Shown: positions 54,600-62,641 of the stretch, one piece after another | How the letters are laid out: every line of letters starts with the position of its first letter | Numbering within the stretch: the stretch's first letter is position 1 | NCBI GenBank assembly: GCA_963715815.1 | Contig: OY970278.1 | Coordinates: forward strand, 1,178,001-1,242,000 | Direction of reading: 5' to 3' | Length of the DNA: 64,000 bases | Origin: JAFAMS01 sp963715815 | GTDB taxonomy: Bacteria; Vulcanimicrobiota; Vulcanimicrobiia; Vulcanimicrobiales; Vulcanimicrobiaceae | Position numbers and translations under genes: made by a program | Notes under the pieces: generated by a model | Database searches by the model: none | Told to the model about the DNA's origin: nothing | Seen by the model: the letters and a program-made list of their open reading frames with translations, nothing else

Positions 54600-55580
54600 G
54601 CGAAACGCTCGTGCGCAATTCGTCGACGACGGAAGACGTTGTCGCAGAGCTCAAGCGCCGCACGCACTTCGTCACCGTTTCACATGTGAAGCCCGACGGC
54701 GACACGCTCGGTGCTGCGCTAGCGCTGGGACTCGCACTCAAGAGCCTCGGTAAGCACGTCTGGTACTTTCAGGAAGGCGAGGTTCCGCGTAATCTCAAGT
54801 TTCTTCCCGAGACGCGATTTAGTCACGAGCCGCCTCCCAGCGGATCTGCCCGCAGATACGCTCTTCGTCTTCGGTGACATGAGCAATCCGTCGCGCGGTG
54901 GCGAGTCGCTTCCGAAGCTCAAGCGCGAGAACATCCTCGACATCGATCATCATCTCGGCAACGAGCATTTCGGTGCGTTCAACTACGTCGTCGAGGACGA
55001 GTGCTCGACGGGGACATGTGTGCTGCGGCTGCTCAAACAGTTCGGTGCGCAGATCACGCCTGAGATCGCGACCTGTCTCTTGACGACGATCATGACCGAT
55101 ACGGGCGGATTCATGCACAGCAACACGACGGCAGAAGTGTTGCGAACCTCGGCGTGGCTGGTCGATCTCGGCGCCGATAAAGAGCGTGTGACCGAAGAAA
55201 TTTTTGCGAACAAGCGCTTCGCAGCGCAGAAGCTGCTCGGTGCGGTGCTTTCGCGCGCAGTGCTCGACGATGCCGGCCGCTACTGCTGGGCTGTGATCGA
55301 TCAACAGCTGATCGACGAGCTCGGCGCGGATTACGAAGATACCGAAGACATCGTCAATCAACTGCGGGCAGTCGAAGGCGTCGAGGTTGCCGCGCTGTTC
55401 AAGGATTTCGACGGCGCCGTTCGCGTCAGCTTACGCAGCAGCGGTCGCGTCAACGTGCAAGCGGCTGCGGGCCGGCTCGGCGGCGGCGGACATTTCCGCG
55501 CCTCGGGTCTCACCTATCCCGGAAATATTCAAGAAGCGATCGCCGGCGTTCATTCCGCGCTGTATGCCGAGGGCTTGTAG
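54596..55580 (+). CDS. nrnA: DHH/DHHA1 phosphoesterase, NrnA-like oligoribonuclease, frameshifted
   Basis: Degrades nano-RNA and 3'-phosphoadenosine 5'-phosphate in NrnA relatives. VTVSHVKPDGDTLGAALALG is in the first frame; after a +1 shift near 54838 come LPADTLFVFGDMSNPSRGGE, the DHH motif ILDIDHHLGNEHFG, TTIMTDTGGFMHSNTTAEVL and the DHHA1 end GRLGGGGHFRASG. About 327 residues joined. GTG overlaps the rbfA stop (GTGA). Its place between rbfA and truB matches many bacterial operons. Confidence 0.9.
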
Positions 55581-55587
55581 CCCTTAT

Positions 55588-55615
55588 TGTCATCCCGAGC
55601 GAAGTCGAGGGACAG
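55588..55615. repeat. Solo copy of the 28-bp GIY-element terminal repeat
   Basis: Identical over 28 bp to the left terminal repeat at 34636-34663. It lies in the nrnA-truB gap, ending 12 bp before the truB GTG, so it contributes the truB leader. Confidence 0.85.
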
Positions 55616-55627
55616 CGGTAATCGAAC

Positions 55628-56500
55628 GTGTTAGGCTTTATCAATTTATTTAAACCGCCGGGCCTGACATCGACGCAGTTCGGTGCACGGCTGCGTTGGA
55701 TTTATCGCAAGCCGGGTGAGCCGAAGATTGCGATCGGACATGTCGGGACGCTCGATCCGCAAGCTGCGGGCGTGCTCCCGATCGCGCTTGGCCGTGCGAC
55801 GCGGCTGATTCCGTTCATCGCGGACAAACGCAAAGCGTACGCGTTCACAGTCGTGCTCGGTCGCGCGACCTCAACCGGCGATGCCGGCGGCGAGGTCATC
55901 GAGACTGCCGGCGTACCCAGCGACGCGCGCGTCCGCTTGGAATCGGCGCTTGACAAGTTCATCGGCCGCGTCGAGCAAATTCCGCCGATGTTCAGCGCGC
56001 TCAAAGTAGACGGCAAGCCGCTCTACAAATTCGCGCGCAACGGAGAGACAATCGAGCGCAAATCACGTGCGATCACGATTTATTCGCTCAACGTGCTCGG
56101 TGCCGACGACGCGACGACGTTCAGGCTGCGCGTCGCGTGCAGCGAAGGCACCTACGTGCGCACGCTGGCTGAAGATCTTGCGCGTGCGATCGGCACCGTT
56201 GGGCACGTGGGCGCGCTCTTGCGCGAAGCTTCGGGTCCGTTTGTTCTCTCCGAAAGTTTGACGCTCGACGAAGTCGCCGCCGATCCGCTCGCAGCGCTGA
56301 CGCCTCCGGAGAGCGTCATTGCGATACCGACGGTCGTCCTCGACGGACGCGGTTCGGTCGATTTCCGCGCCGGGCGTATCGTCGCGATGCGTGAACCGGT
56401 CGGAGACACGCACGTGTTCGTGCGCGACATGACGCGAATGCTCGTCGGCGTCGGTGAGATGCGCGGGACGATGCTCGCGCCGCGAAAGGTCTTCGTCTGA
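55628..56500 (+). CDS. truB: tRNA pseudouridine(55) synthase
   Basis: Makes pseudouridine 55 in the T-loop of tRNA. INLFKPPGLTSTQFGARLRW, the catalytic GHVGTLDPQAAGVLPIALGR, PFIADKRKAYAFTVVLGRAT, QIPPMFSALKVDGKPLYKFA and CSEGTYVRTLAEDLARAIG are intact. 290 residues including a PUA-like tail. GTG start. Confidence 0.94.
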   Translation: MLGFINLFKPPGLTSTQFGARLRWIYRKPGEPKIAIGHVGTLDPQAAGVLPIALGRATRLIPFIADKRKAYAFTVVLGRATSTGDAGGEVIETAGVPSDARVRLESALDKFIGRVEQIPPMFSALKVDGKPLYKFARNGETIERKSRAITIYSLNVLGADDATTFRLRVACSEGTYVRTLAEDLARAIGTVGHVGALLREASGPFVLSESLTLDEVAADPLAALTPPESVIAIPTVVLDGRGSVDFRAGRIVAMREPVGDTHVFVRDMTRMLVGVGEMRGTMLAPRKVFV

Positions 56501-57420
56501 ACGTTCACCACGAGCTTCCGAATGCTGCGCGGGAACGTCCGCTTGCGCTAGCGATCGGATTCTTTGACGGTTTTCATCGCGGCCACCGGGCAATCATCGC
56601 AGCGCTCTTGCGCGAGCGGCGTCCCGGGTATCGCGCCGCGGTGCTCACTTTTCGCAACCATCCGGCTACGCATCTGCGTCCATCGGAAGTTCCGCCGATG
56701 ATCTCAACGCTCGAGGAGCGTCTCGACAACCTGGCGCGGGCCGGTGTCGAGGAAGCATATCTGTTACCTTTTGACGAGCGGATCGCGAAGCTCGACGCGC
56801 AGACATTCCTTGAGAAGGTTGTCGCGCAGCGCATCGGCGTGCGTGTCCTCGTCGTCGGCGAGAATTTTCGTTTCGGAGCAGGGCGTGGCGGCGACGCCGC
56901 GTTTGCGCGCGATCGGATGAACGCGCTCGACATCGGATTTGTCGCCGTCGCTCAACTCGAGGATCGCGACCAACGTATTTCGTCGACGCGGGTCCGTCAG
57001 GCGATCGCGGATGGTGACCTCGCGCTTGCGGATGAGCTGCTTGGAGCGCCGTATATGTTGCAGGGTCGCGTCGTCGTAGGCGAAGGACGCGGTCACGATC
57101 TGGGCTTCCCAACGGCGAACCTTGATGTGCCCGCAGACAAGCTGCTTCCGTCGGATGGGGTTTACCGCTGCATCGCGCGGTACGACGGCCGTGACTACGC
57201 GGCGCTGCTGTCGATCGGGACGAACCCAACTTTCGATTCGGGGACGCGCCGCACGACCGAGGTCTGGCTGCGCGACTTCGACGGCACGATCTACGGCGAG
57301 CAACTTAGTCTGCGCGAGCTGCGTTTTCTGAGAAAGCAGCTGCGCTTCGAAAATGCCGAGGCCCTCATCGAACAGATGCGGGCCGACGTGGCTGCCGTGC
57401 CGTATCCTACCATCGCATGA
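56497..57420 (+). CDS. ribF: Bifunctional riboflavin kinase/FAD synthetase
   Basis: Makes FMN and FAD. The nucleotidyl-transferase motif AIGFFDGFHRGHRAIIAALL, VLTFRNHP, RVLVVGENFRFGAGRGGDAA and ISSTRVRQAI, then the riboflavin-kinase part QGRVVVGEGRGHDLGFPTAN and LSIGTNPTFDSGTRRTTEVW. The first ATG/GTG/TTG after the truB stop would cut off the FDGFHRGH motif; the only fitting codon is CTG at 56497, overlapping the truB TGA (CTGA). Predicted 307 residues. Confidence 0.92.
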   Translation: MNVHHELPNAARERPLALAIGFFDGFHRGHRAIIAALLRERRPGYRAAVLTFRNHPATHLRPSEVPPMISTLEERLDNLARAGVEEAYLLPFDERIAKLDAQTFLEKVVAQRIGVRVLVVGENFRFGAGRGGDAAFARDRMNALDIGFVAVAQLEDRDQRISSTRVRQAIADGDLALADELLGAPYMLQGRVVVGEGRGHDLGFPTANLDVPADKLLPSDGVYRCIARYDGRDYAALLSIGTNPTFDSGTRRTTEVWLRDFDGTIYGEQLSLRELRFLRKQLRFENAEALIEQMRADVAAVPYPTIA

Positions 57421-57899
57421 TTCGCAAACTGCTCGTTCTCGTCATCGCCACATTGTGCACGGTACCGGTTGCAGCAGCCGCGCCGCCGCACCCTGGACAG
57501 CCTGCGCCCACGTTTGAGCTGCGCACGCTGGACAACAAGCCGCTGAAGCTCACGAAGCTCCACGGCAAGGCCGTGTATTTGGACTTTTTTGCCAGTTGGT
57601 GCGCGCCGTGCCGCGAAGAAACCCCTGAGATCATCAAGCTCTCGAAGCAATATAAAAAGCGCGGTCTGACCGTGATCGGCTTGGACGACAACGAAAGCAA
57701 AGATCGCGCGCAAGGCTTTAGCGACCAGTTCAAGGTTCCGTTCCCGGTCGCAGTCGCCGATCAGAAGCTGCTCGACAGCTACGGCGTGATCGCGTTACCG
57801 GTCCACGTCTTCATCGATCGCAATGGCGTAGTAAAATTATATCGTCTCGGCGAAATGTCCAACGATCAAATCGAATCCGCCGTCAAAGACATTTTATAG
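57417..57899 (+). CDS. TlpA/ResA-like periplasmic thioredoxin
   Basis: Exported thiol-disulfide protein of 160 residues: signal peptide LLVLVIATLCTVPVAAAAPP, then a thioredoxin fold with the redox site FFASWCAPCREETPEIIKLS, the TlpA-type insertion LTVIGLDDNESKDRAQGFSD and the cis-Pro region VIALPVHVFIDRNGVVKLYR. It may reduce apocytochrome c or other periplasmic disulfides. ATG overlaps the ribF stop (ATGA). Confidence 0.9.
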   Translation: MIRKLLVLVIATLCTVPVAAAAPPHPGQPAPTFELRTLDNKPLKLTKLHGKAVYLDFFASWCAPCREETPEIIKLSKQYKKRGLTVIGLDDNESKDRAQGFSDQFKVPFPVAVADQKLLDSYGVIALPVHVFIDRNGVVKLYRLGEMSNDQIESAVKDIL

Positions 57900-57912
57900 C
57901 CTTCCGGTTATC

Positions 57913-59115
57913 GTGAGGGCTTATTGCGCATTGATCGCCGCGGTGTCTCTTATGACCGCTTCACCGGCTGTGGCGCAAAGCAACTCCTTTCAATGTGATG
58001 GCGGCGGCAATCAGGCTGTCGTGAACGCCTGCGGTGCGCGCTGGGAAGCGGCGAACATACGCGCGCATCTCTTGGTGGAGAGCAACGGTGGTTACTCGAC
58101 CAGCTGTCTGACGAAAACGGCGAATCTGCTCGATCAGCTTGCGACGAAATGGCTGTCTAAGAACGCCTTCACCGCGTTCAAAGGCTCCTGGCCTTGTGGT
58201 AAGGAGCCTTCCATTGCAAAAGTAGACGACGGAGCGCTCGCGCAAGTGTGTCCGAACGGAGTCTGGTCGTACGACAATAAGGGTAAGGTCGCGTGCCCAT
58301 CGGGTGCAACAGTTGCGAAGGTCGTCGTGAATGCGCCTCCTACACCCGAACCACCAATACCGATGGAGAGCTACGAGAGTTCAATTCACGATTTAGCAGC
58401 GTATGATGCGGTATTGGATTATAAGGGTTCTTCGCACCATATGATCCAGCAGGCGACCATGAATTCTTGCCGGCTTGCGGTGACTAAGGAAGACCAATGG
58501 AGTTCCGTAAAATTTTCTGAATCAGCCCAGGTAAACTTGCAAGATTTGAACGGTGCAGTCCACTTCCTCGAAGACCACGACCAAGGCAACGTAATAATTT
58601 GGCTTTTTACGAAGAACTCGCTCCCTCTCGTCGCTTACGTCACATCAAATACTACAACTACAGCAAAGACGACGCAGGGAAAGAACATTCGTATTCTTGT
58701 GCCTCCCGATGTTAATCGCGAGATGGCAGAGGCGACACTCGTAGGAGCCATCAAGCGCTGCTCCGGCGCACCGACCGATGCGCTCCAAAACGCACCTCCT
58801 CGAGCTGCGCCCACATTGAACGTTGCGGGTACGTGGTTTGGGCGGGGCACTCCCGACGGTACCTACACGATCTTCCAAAGCGGCAACGTAGTGACGTGGT
58901 CTGCCGTATCGAACGACGGCGTAACGTGGGGCAACGACTTTTTGGGTTCGCTCAACGGCAACTTGATCAGCGGAACCTATTCAGATAAGCCAGGCTATCC
59001 GGCGCGCAACGTCGGGAACTTAGTCCTCCGTGTCGTCGATGCGTGTCATCTTTCCCTGGATTCAACCAACATCTCCGACTATGCTACAACCGTTTGGACC
59101 AAGATCAATTGTTAG
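57913..59115 (+). CDS. Secreted hypothetical protein
   Basis: Protein of 400 residues with a signal peptide (LIAAVSLMTASPAVAQ) and nine or so cysteines, probably disulfide-bonded. The middle part (about 145-290) has no recognised family; the C-terminus (about 300-400) is a beta-rich module with NVAGTWFGRGTPDGTYTIFQ, LNGNLISGTYSDKPGYPARN and a final Cys, like a small beta-barrel. GC is lower and codon use less extreme than in its neighbours, suggesting later acquisition. The preceding thioredoxin-like gene could help fold it. GTG start. Confidence 0.6.
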   Translation: MRAYCALIAAVSLMTASPAVAQSNSFQCDGGGNQAVVNACGARWEAANIRAHLLVESNGGYSTSCLTKTANLLDQLATKWLSKNAFTAFKGSWPCGKEPSIAKVDDGALAQVCPNGVWSYDNKGKVACPSGATVAKVVVNAPPTPEPPIPMESYESSIHDLAAYDAVLDYKGSSHHMIQQATMNSCRLAVTKEDQWSSVKFSESAQVNLQDLNGAVHFLEDHDQGNVIIWLFTKNSLPLVAYVTSNTTTTAKTTQGKNIRILVPPDVNREMAEATLVGAIKRCSGAPTDALQNAPPRAAPTLNVAGTWFGRGTPDGTYTIFQSGNVVTWSAVSNDGVTWGNDFLGSLNGNLISGTYSDKPGYPARNVGNLVLRVVDACHLSLDSTNISDYATTVWTKINC

Positions 59116-59123
59116 CGCTTTCG

Positions 59124-59204
59124 TGTCATCCTGAGCGTAGCGACCCGCAGCCCCCTGTGTCATCCTGAGCGTAGCGAGTGTAGCGAGCGGAGTCGAAGGG
59201 CGCG
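59124..59204. repeat. Tandem partial plus full copy of the GTCATCCTGAGCGTAGC repeat
   Basis: GTCATCCTGAGCGTAGCGA starts at 59124 and again at 59158, the second copy running on to GGAGTCGAAGGGCGCG at 59204. The arrangement (5' partial copy about 30 bp before a full arm) matches the left side of the palindrome at 46.4 kb. Confidence 0.75.
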
Positions 59205-59516
59205 AGCGGTAGAAGAGGGCCGCATAAACCTCTTGCCTTAGCGCAATAACGCCACATGAAGCAGCATGAAGCATTACTATGTTTATCTGCTGCGATGTTT
59301 CGATGGGACGTTCTACGCCGGGGTCACGGATGACGTCGAGCGGAGATTCGCGGAGCACTGTACTTACAATCGGCGCCCGCTATTGGTCGCTTACGTCGGC
59401 GAGTTTTCGGAAATCAGTCAGGCAATCGCGTTCGAGAAACAACTGAAGACCCGATACTGCGCGGCGCGCCCTTCGACTTCGCTCGCGGCGCTCGCTACGC
59501 TCAGGATGACACAGGG
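59153..59516. mobile_element. Second GIY-YIG mini-element with 52-bp inverted repeats
   Basis: The 52 bp at 59153-59204 and 59465-59516 are inverted copies matching at 48 of 52 positions by eye, both with CCCTGTGTCATCCTGAGCG at the outer end and GTCGAAGGGCGCG at the inner end. A GIY-YIG gene lies between them and is cut at its 3' end by the right repeat. 364 bp in all. Confidence 0.6.
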
Positions 59517-59619
59517 AGCTTCGAGCGTGCGCCGGGTAACGCTAGGCCGCTTCGACGGTGATTGCTTTCCCGTCGTAACCGACGCGGGCGGTGCTGCCGC
59601 CGGGGAGTTCGCCGCGTAA
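59266..59619 (+). CDS. GIY-YIG nuclease, 3'-truncated by its flanking repeat
   Basis: Close relative of the gene at 34706: YYVYLLRCFDGTFYAGVTDD, Arg in VERRFAEH, RRPLLVAYVGEF and Glu57 in AIAFEKQLK. Homology stops at about residue 61; the basic C-terminal helix is missing and the reading frame runs through the right inverted repeat (AARPSTSLAALATLRMTQG) and on into the antisense of the Clp gene. A ten-residue loop present in the other copy is absent. Likely a degenerate copy; catalytic residues remain. Confidence 0.65.
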   Translation: MKHYYVYLLRCFDGTFYAGVTDDVERRFAEHCTYNRRPLLVAYVGEFSEISQAIAFEKQLKTRYCAARPSTSLAALATLRMTQGASSVRRVTLGRFDGDCFPVVTDAGGAAAGEFAA

Positions 59620-61503
59620 GATTGCGCCCGAAAGCGGCGAGGTGACCTCGCGAGCGATGGTGCGCTGCACGTAACGCGCGCCGCTGCCGGCGGCAATACT
59701 TTCTTTCGCGAGATAGCGTCGCGCTTCGGCGGTTAGATCGAGCACGACGGCGCGCGCACCGAGGCGCTCGACGAGCGAACGCAGCTGCAGCTCCACAATT
59801 TGCTCGATCTCGGGGACGCCGAGCGAATGGAAGAGCACCGTCTCGTCGATGCGGTCGATCAGCTCTTTACGCAATGCCATCTCCAGCTCGTCGACATCGA
59901 TGTTGCTCGTCATCACGACCAGTGCGTGACGGAAGTCGATCGTGCGCCCTTTTGCGTCGGTAACGCGTCCGTCGTCGAGGATCTGCAAGAGAATCGCGGT
60001 GACGTCGGGGTGCGCTTTCTCGATCTCGTCGAACAGGACGACGCAATACGGCCGCCGTCGCACTTGTTCGGTGAGCTGACCGGGCTCATCATGTCCGTGA
60101 TATCCGGGCGGTGCACCGAGCAGTCGCGAAATCGTATGCGTTTCCGTGTATTCGCTCATGTCGAGACGCACGAGCGCATCGTCCGTTCCGAAGAGCACGT
60201 GCGCGAGCGCGCGAGCCAGCTCGGTCTTGCCGACGCCGGAGGGGCCGATGAAAAGAAATCCGCCAACCGGCTTACGCGGATCCTTGAGCCCGGCGCGTGC
60301 GCGGCGAATCGCTTCAGAGACCGCGTGAACCGCTTCGCGCTGGCCGACGACGCGGGTTTCAAGCGAGGTCTCGAGTGCGAGCAGACTGCGTGACTCTTCC
60401 GCGCTCAGCGTTCCTTGCGGAATTCCGGTCCAGCGCGACACGACGTTTGCGATCGTTTGCGCGTCGATGACGCTTCCCGTGCCGGCGAGCGCGGCGGTTG
60501 CCGCGGCTTCATCGACGAGATCGATCGCTTTGTCCGGAAGAAACCGATCCGCGATGTAGCGCGCGGAAAGCGTCGCGGCTGCAACCAGCGCTTCATCGGT
60601 GATCTGCACGTGGTGGTGCACTGAATACTTCTCGCGCAGCCCGCGCAGAATTGCAATCGTTTGGTCGACGGTTGGTTCGTCAACGGCCACCGGTTGAAAA
60701 CGCCGTTCGAGCGCCGGATCGCTTTCAACGTGTTTGCGATACTCACCGAACGTTGTCGCGCCGATGCACTGCAGTTCGCCGCGCGCCAGCTCCGGCTTGA
60801 TCATCGAAGAAAGATCGAGCGAACCTTCGGCCGCGCCGGCACCGACGAGCGTGTGCAGCTCGTCGATGAACAGAATGACGTCGCGCGATGCGCGCTTGAT
60901 CTCATCTAGAATGCGCTTGACTCGGCCTTCGAATTCACCACGATATTTCGTGCCCGCGACAAGCGGACCGAGCGAGAGTGCGAGCACACGCTTCTCGTGC
61001 AACGCCGCGGGGACGGTTCCCGCGACGATACGCTGTGCGAGGCCTTCGACGACGGCAGTTTTTCCGACGCCCGGCTCGCCGATCAAGACGGGATTGTTCT
61101 TGCTGCGCCGCGCGAGGATAGAGATCACACGCTCGATCTCGTCATCTCGTCCAATTACCGGATCGAGCTTGCCGGCGCGCGCGTCGGCGGTGAGGTCGCG
61201 CGAATATGCGGCGAGCGTGGGCGTTCCGCCGCGCAAGCGCTTCGTCCATTCGAGGGGATTCGTCGCGGGCGTTGCGGGCTCAGAGCCTTCCGAGCCGCGC
61301 GCATAGCGATCGAGCGCGAAGGCGAGGCCACCTAGGAGTGCTGCGGCTGCGCCCGCACCAATGAGCGGACGAAGCGACGCAAGCTTACGATTGCGCGAGC
61401 ACGCAGCGCACAGATCGACTTGCACCCAGCGCCCAGAGCGCATCGAGTAGTCGCGAACGCTCGCGGGCTGAGCCTTGCAGGCCTCGCACGGTGTCTCGGT
61501 CAT
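59542..61503 (-). CDS. Clp-family AAA+ ATPase with zinc-ribbon and membrane anchor
   Basis: Two-domain Clp/Hsp100 ATPase, 653 residues. D1: GEPGVGKTAVVEGLAQRIVA, DVILFIDELHTLVGAG; D2: FIGPSGVGKTELARALAHVL, VVLFDEIEKAHPDVTAILLQ. Instead of the usual Clp-N repeats it opens with a Cys-x2-Cys pair at 6/9 and 32/35 (zinc ribbon) and a hydrophobic helix at about 44-66 (IGAGAAAALLGGLAFALDRY). The ClpC-type middle domain is missing, and the segment after MTSNI in D2 is too short to carry a ClpP-docking loop. It may be a membrane-bound disaggregase or unfoldase. Confidence 0.85.
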   Translation of the reverse strand: MTETPCEACKAQPASVRDYSMRSGRWVQVDLCAACSRNRKLASLRPLIGAGAAAALLGGLAFALDRYARGSEGSEPATPATNPLEWTKRLRGGTPTLAAYSRDLTADARAGKLDPVIGRDDEIERVISILARRSKNNPVLIGEPGVGKTAVVEGLAQRIVAGTVPAALHEKRVLALSLGPLVAGTKYRGEFEGRVKRILDEIKRASRDVILFIDELHTLVGAGAAEGSLDLSSMIKPELARGELQCIGATTFGEYRKHVESDPALERRFQPVAVDEPTVDQTIAILRGLREKYSVHHHVQITDEALVAAATLSARYIADRFLPDKAIDLVDEAAATAALAGTGSVIDAQTIANVVSRWTGIPQGTLSAEESRSLLALETSLETRVVGQREAVHAVSEAIRRARAGLKDPRKPVGGFLFIGPSGVGKTELARALAHVLFGTDDALVRLDMSEYTETHTISRLLGAPPGYHGHDEPGQLTEQVRRRPYCVVLFDEIEKAHPDVTAILLQILDDGRVTDAKGRTIDFRHALVVMTSNIDVDELEMALRKELIDRIDETVLFHSLGVPEIEQIVELQLRSLVERLGARAVVLDLTAEARRYLAKESIAAGSGARYVQRTIAREVTSPLSGAILRGELPGGSTARVGYDGKAITVEAA

Positions 61504-61543
61504 CGCCCTGATCTACCCCCGGGCGCGCATCGCGGTTTCAGGA

Positions 61544-62266
61544 TTAGGGCGTTAAGGCGTAGGTGACGGTGACCGTCGCGTGCGCCTCGACCGATGAAGG
61601 CGTGATTTCCGTCGGCACCTGTGCGGGAGCCCTGACTGCGAGCGTCATCGCTCTCGCCGCGAAGACGGGAGGGCTCTGCACGGAAGATATCCGTCGAATC
61701 GTGCCAAGGTGCATGTGCGCCGCCTGTGCGATTGCAGCCGCTTGCGTGGCGGCATCCTCAACTGCGGCCGCGAGCGCAGCTGCGTGCGCGCCGCGTTCGT
61801 CGCGAACGCTGTAGCTGACGCCGTTGACCTGCGTGACGCCGGCCGCAACGGCTGCGTCGATAACGCCGCCGACGTTTGAAAGATTGTCGATCGTGATCGA
61901 TAAGCCGCGCGTCACGATAAAGCCGGTCTGCGGGGGCCTATAGTTGTCTCCCGGCGGCGGCTTCGGCACGAAATTGAGATCGTAGCTCGACGTCTTGATC
62001 GCGCCCGCAGCGATCCCGACGCTGCGCATCCGGTCGACGAGCGCGCCATACAGGCGGTTGTTCGCCGAAGTCGCCGTCGCCGCGACATCATTGTTGGTGA
62101 CGATCGAAACGGAAAGCGTGGCGCGATCAGGATCGCGCGAGATGGTCCCGGAGCCGGAGACGGTCAGCGTGCTCGACGGGGTCGCCGCTAGCGCAGGGAC
62201 GCAGGCAAGAAGGCACGCGACGCACGCCAGGACAGTCCGGGCGAGGAGCCTACTTTTTGTAAACAT
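61544..62266 (-). CDS. SIMPL-domain (DUF541) periplasmic protein
   Basis: Exported protein of 240 residues: signal peptide LLARTVLACVACLLACVPAL, then the SIMPL domain with TLTVSGSGTISRDPDRATLS, LVDRMRSVGIAAGAIKTSSY and GVTQVNGVSYSVRDERGAHA. SIMPL proteins are trimeric or oligomeric periplasmic factors of unclear function, linked to oxidative stress. The ATG at 62266 gives a good signal peptide; an upstream start at 62338 adds 24 unrelated residues. Confidence 0.88.
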   Translation of the reverse strand: MFTKSRLLARTVLACVACLLACVPALAATPSSTLTVSGSGTISRDPDRATLSVSIVTNNDVAATATSANNRLYGALVDRMRSVGIAAGAIKTSSYDLNFVPKPPPGDNYRPPQTGFIVTRGLSITIDNLSNVGGVIDAAVAAGVTQVNGVSYSVRDERGAHAAALAAAVEDAATQAAAIAQAAHMHLGTIRRISSVQSPPVFAARAMTLAVRAPAQVPTEITPSSVEAHATVTVTYALTP

Positions 62267-62360
62267 TCTGGTCTGGTTTTTGGTCGGGTTGATCGCGGGC
62301 TCCCTTGAAGAGGCCTCGGGAACAGGAGCGCTCCCCAAAGAGGCACAAAAGCCCGGAGCG

Positions 62361-62615
62361 ATGACCTACATTATCACGGAGCCATGTATCGGCACGAAGG
62401 ACAAATCATGCGTCGACGTGTGTCCTGTCGACTGCATTCACGGCGATGAAGAAGACACGATGCTCTTTATCGATCCGGAAGTGTGCATCGACTGTGGTGC
62501 GTGCGTCTCTGCATGCCCGGTCGAAGCGATTTACGCCGACGCAGACGTGCCTGAAAAATGGAAAAACTACACCGAGATCAACGCAAACTGGTATAAGGAG
62601 CGCGCCGGAAAATAA
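62361..62615 (+). CDS. 7Fe-type ferredoxin
   Basis: Small electron carrier, 84 residues, with two cluster motifs: EPCIGTKDKSCVDVCPVDCI (Cys-x7-Cys-x3-Cys-Pro, [3Fe-4S] type with an extra Cys) and CIDCGACVSACPVEAIYADA ([4Fe-4S]). The C-terminal tail WKNYTEINANWY is typical of FdxA-like ferredoxins in Actinobacteria and related groups. Divergent from the SIMPL gene. Confidence 0.92.
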   Translation: MTYIITEPCIGTKDKSCVDVCPVDCIHGDEEDTMLFIDPEVCIDCGACVSACPVEAIYADADVPEKWKNYTEINANWYKERAGK

Positions 62616-62641
62616 AACGTAGAGTCGGCCTCCGGGAGTTG

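Noticed and set aside
12441..55580. Programmed +1 frameshifting as a general decoding feature
   Set aside because: No shared slippery motif or in-frame stop at the shift sites, and three shifts have the opposite sense; sequence error explains the set better. Kept as a checkable finding only.
59266..59619. Treating the C-terminal half of this GIY-YIG frame as real protein
   Set aside because: After residue 61 it translates the inverted repeat and the antisense of the Clp gene, with no resemblance to the intact paralogue.
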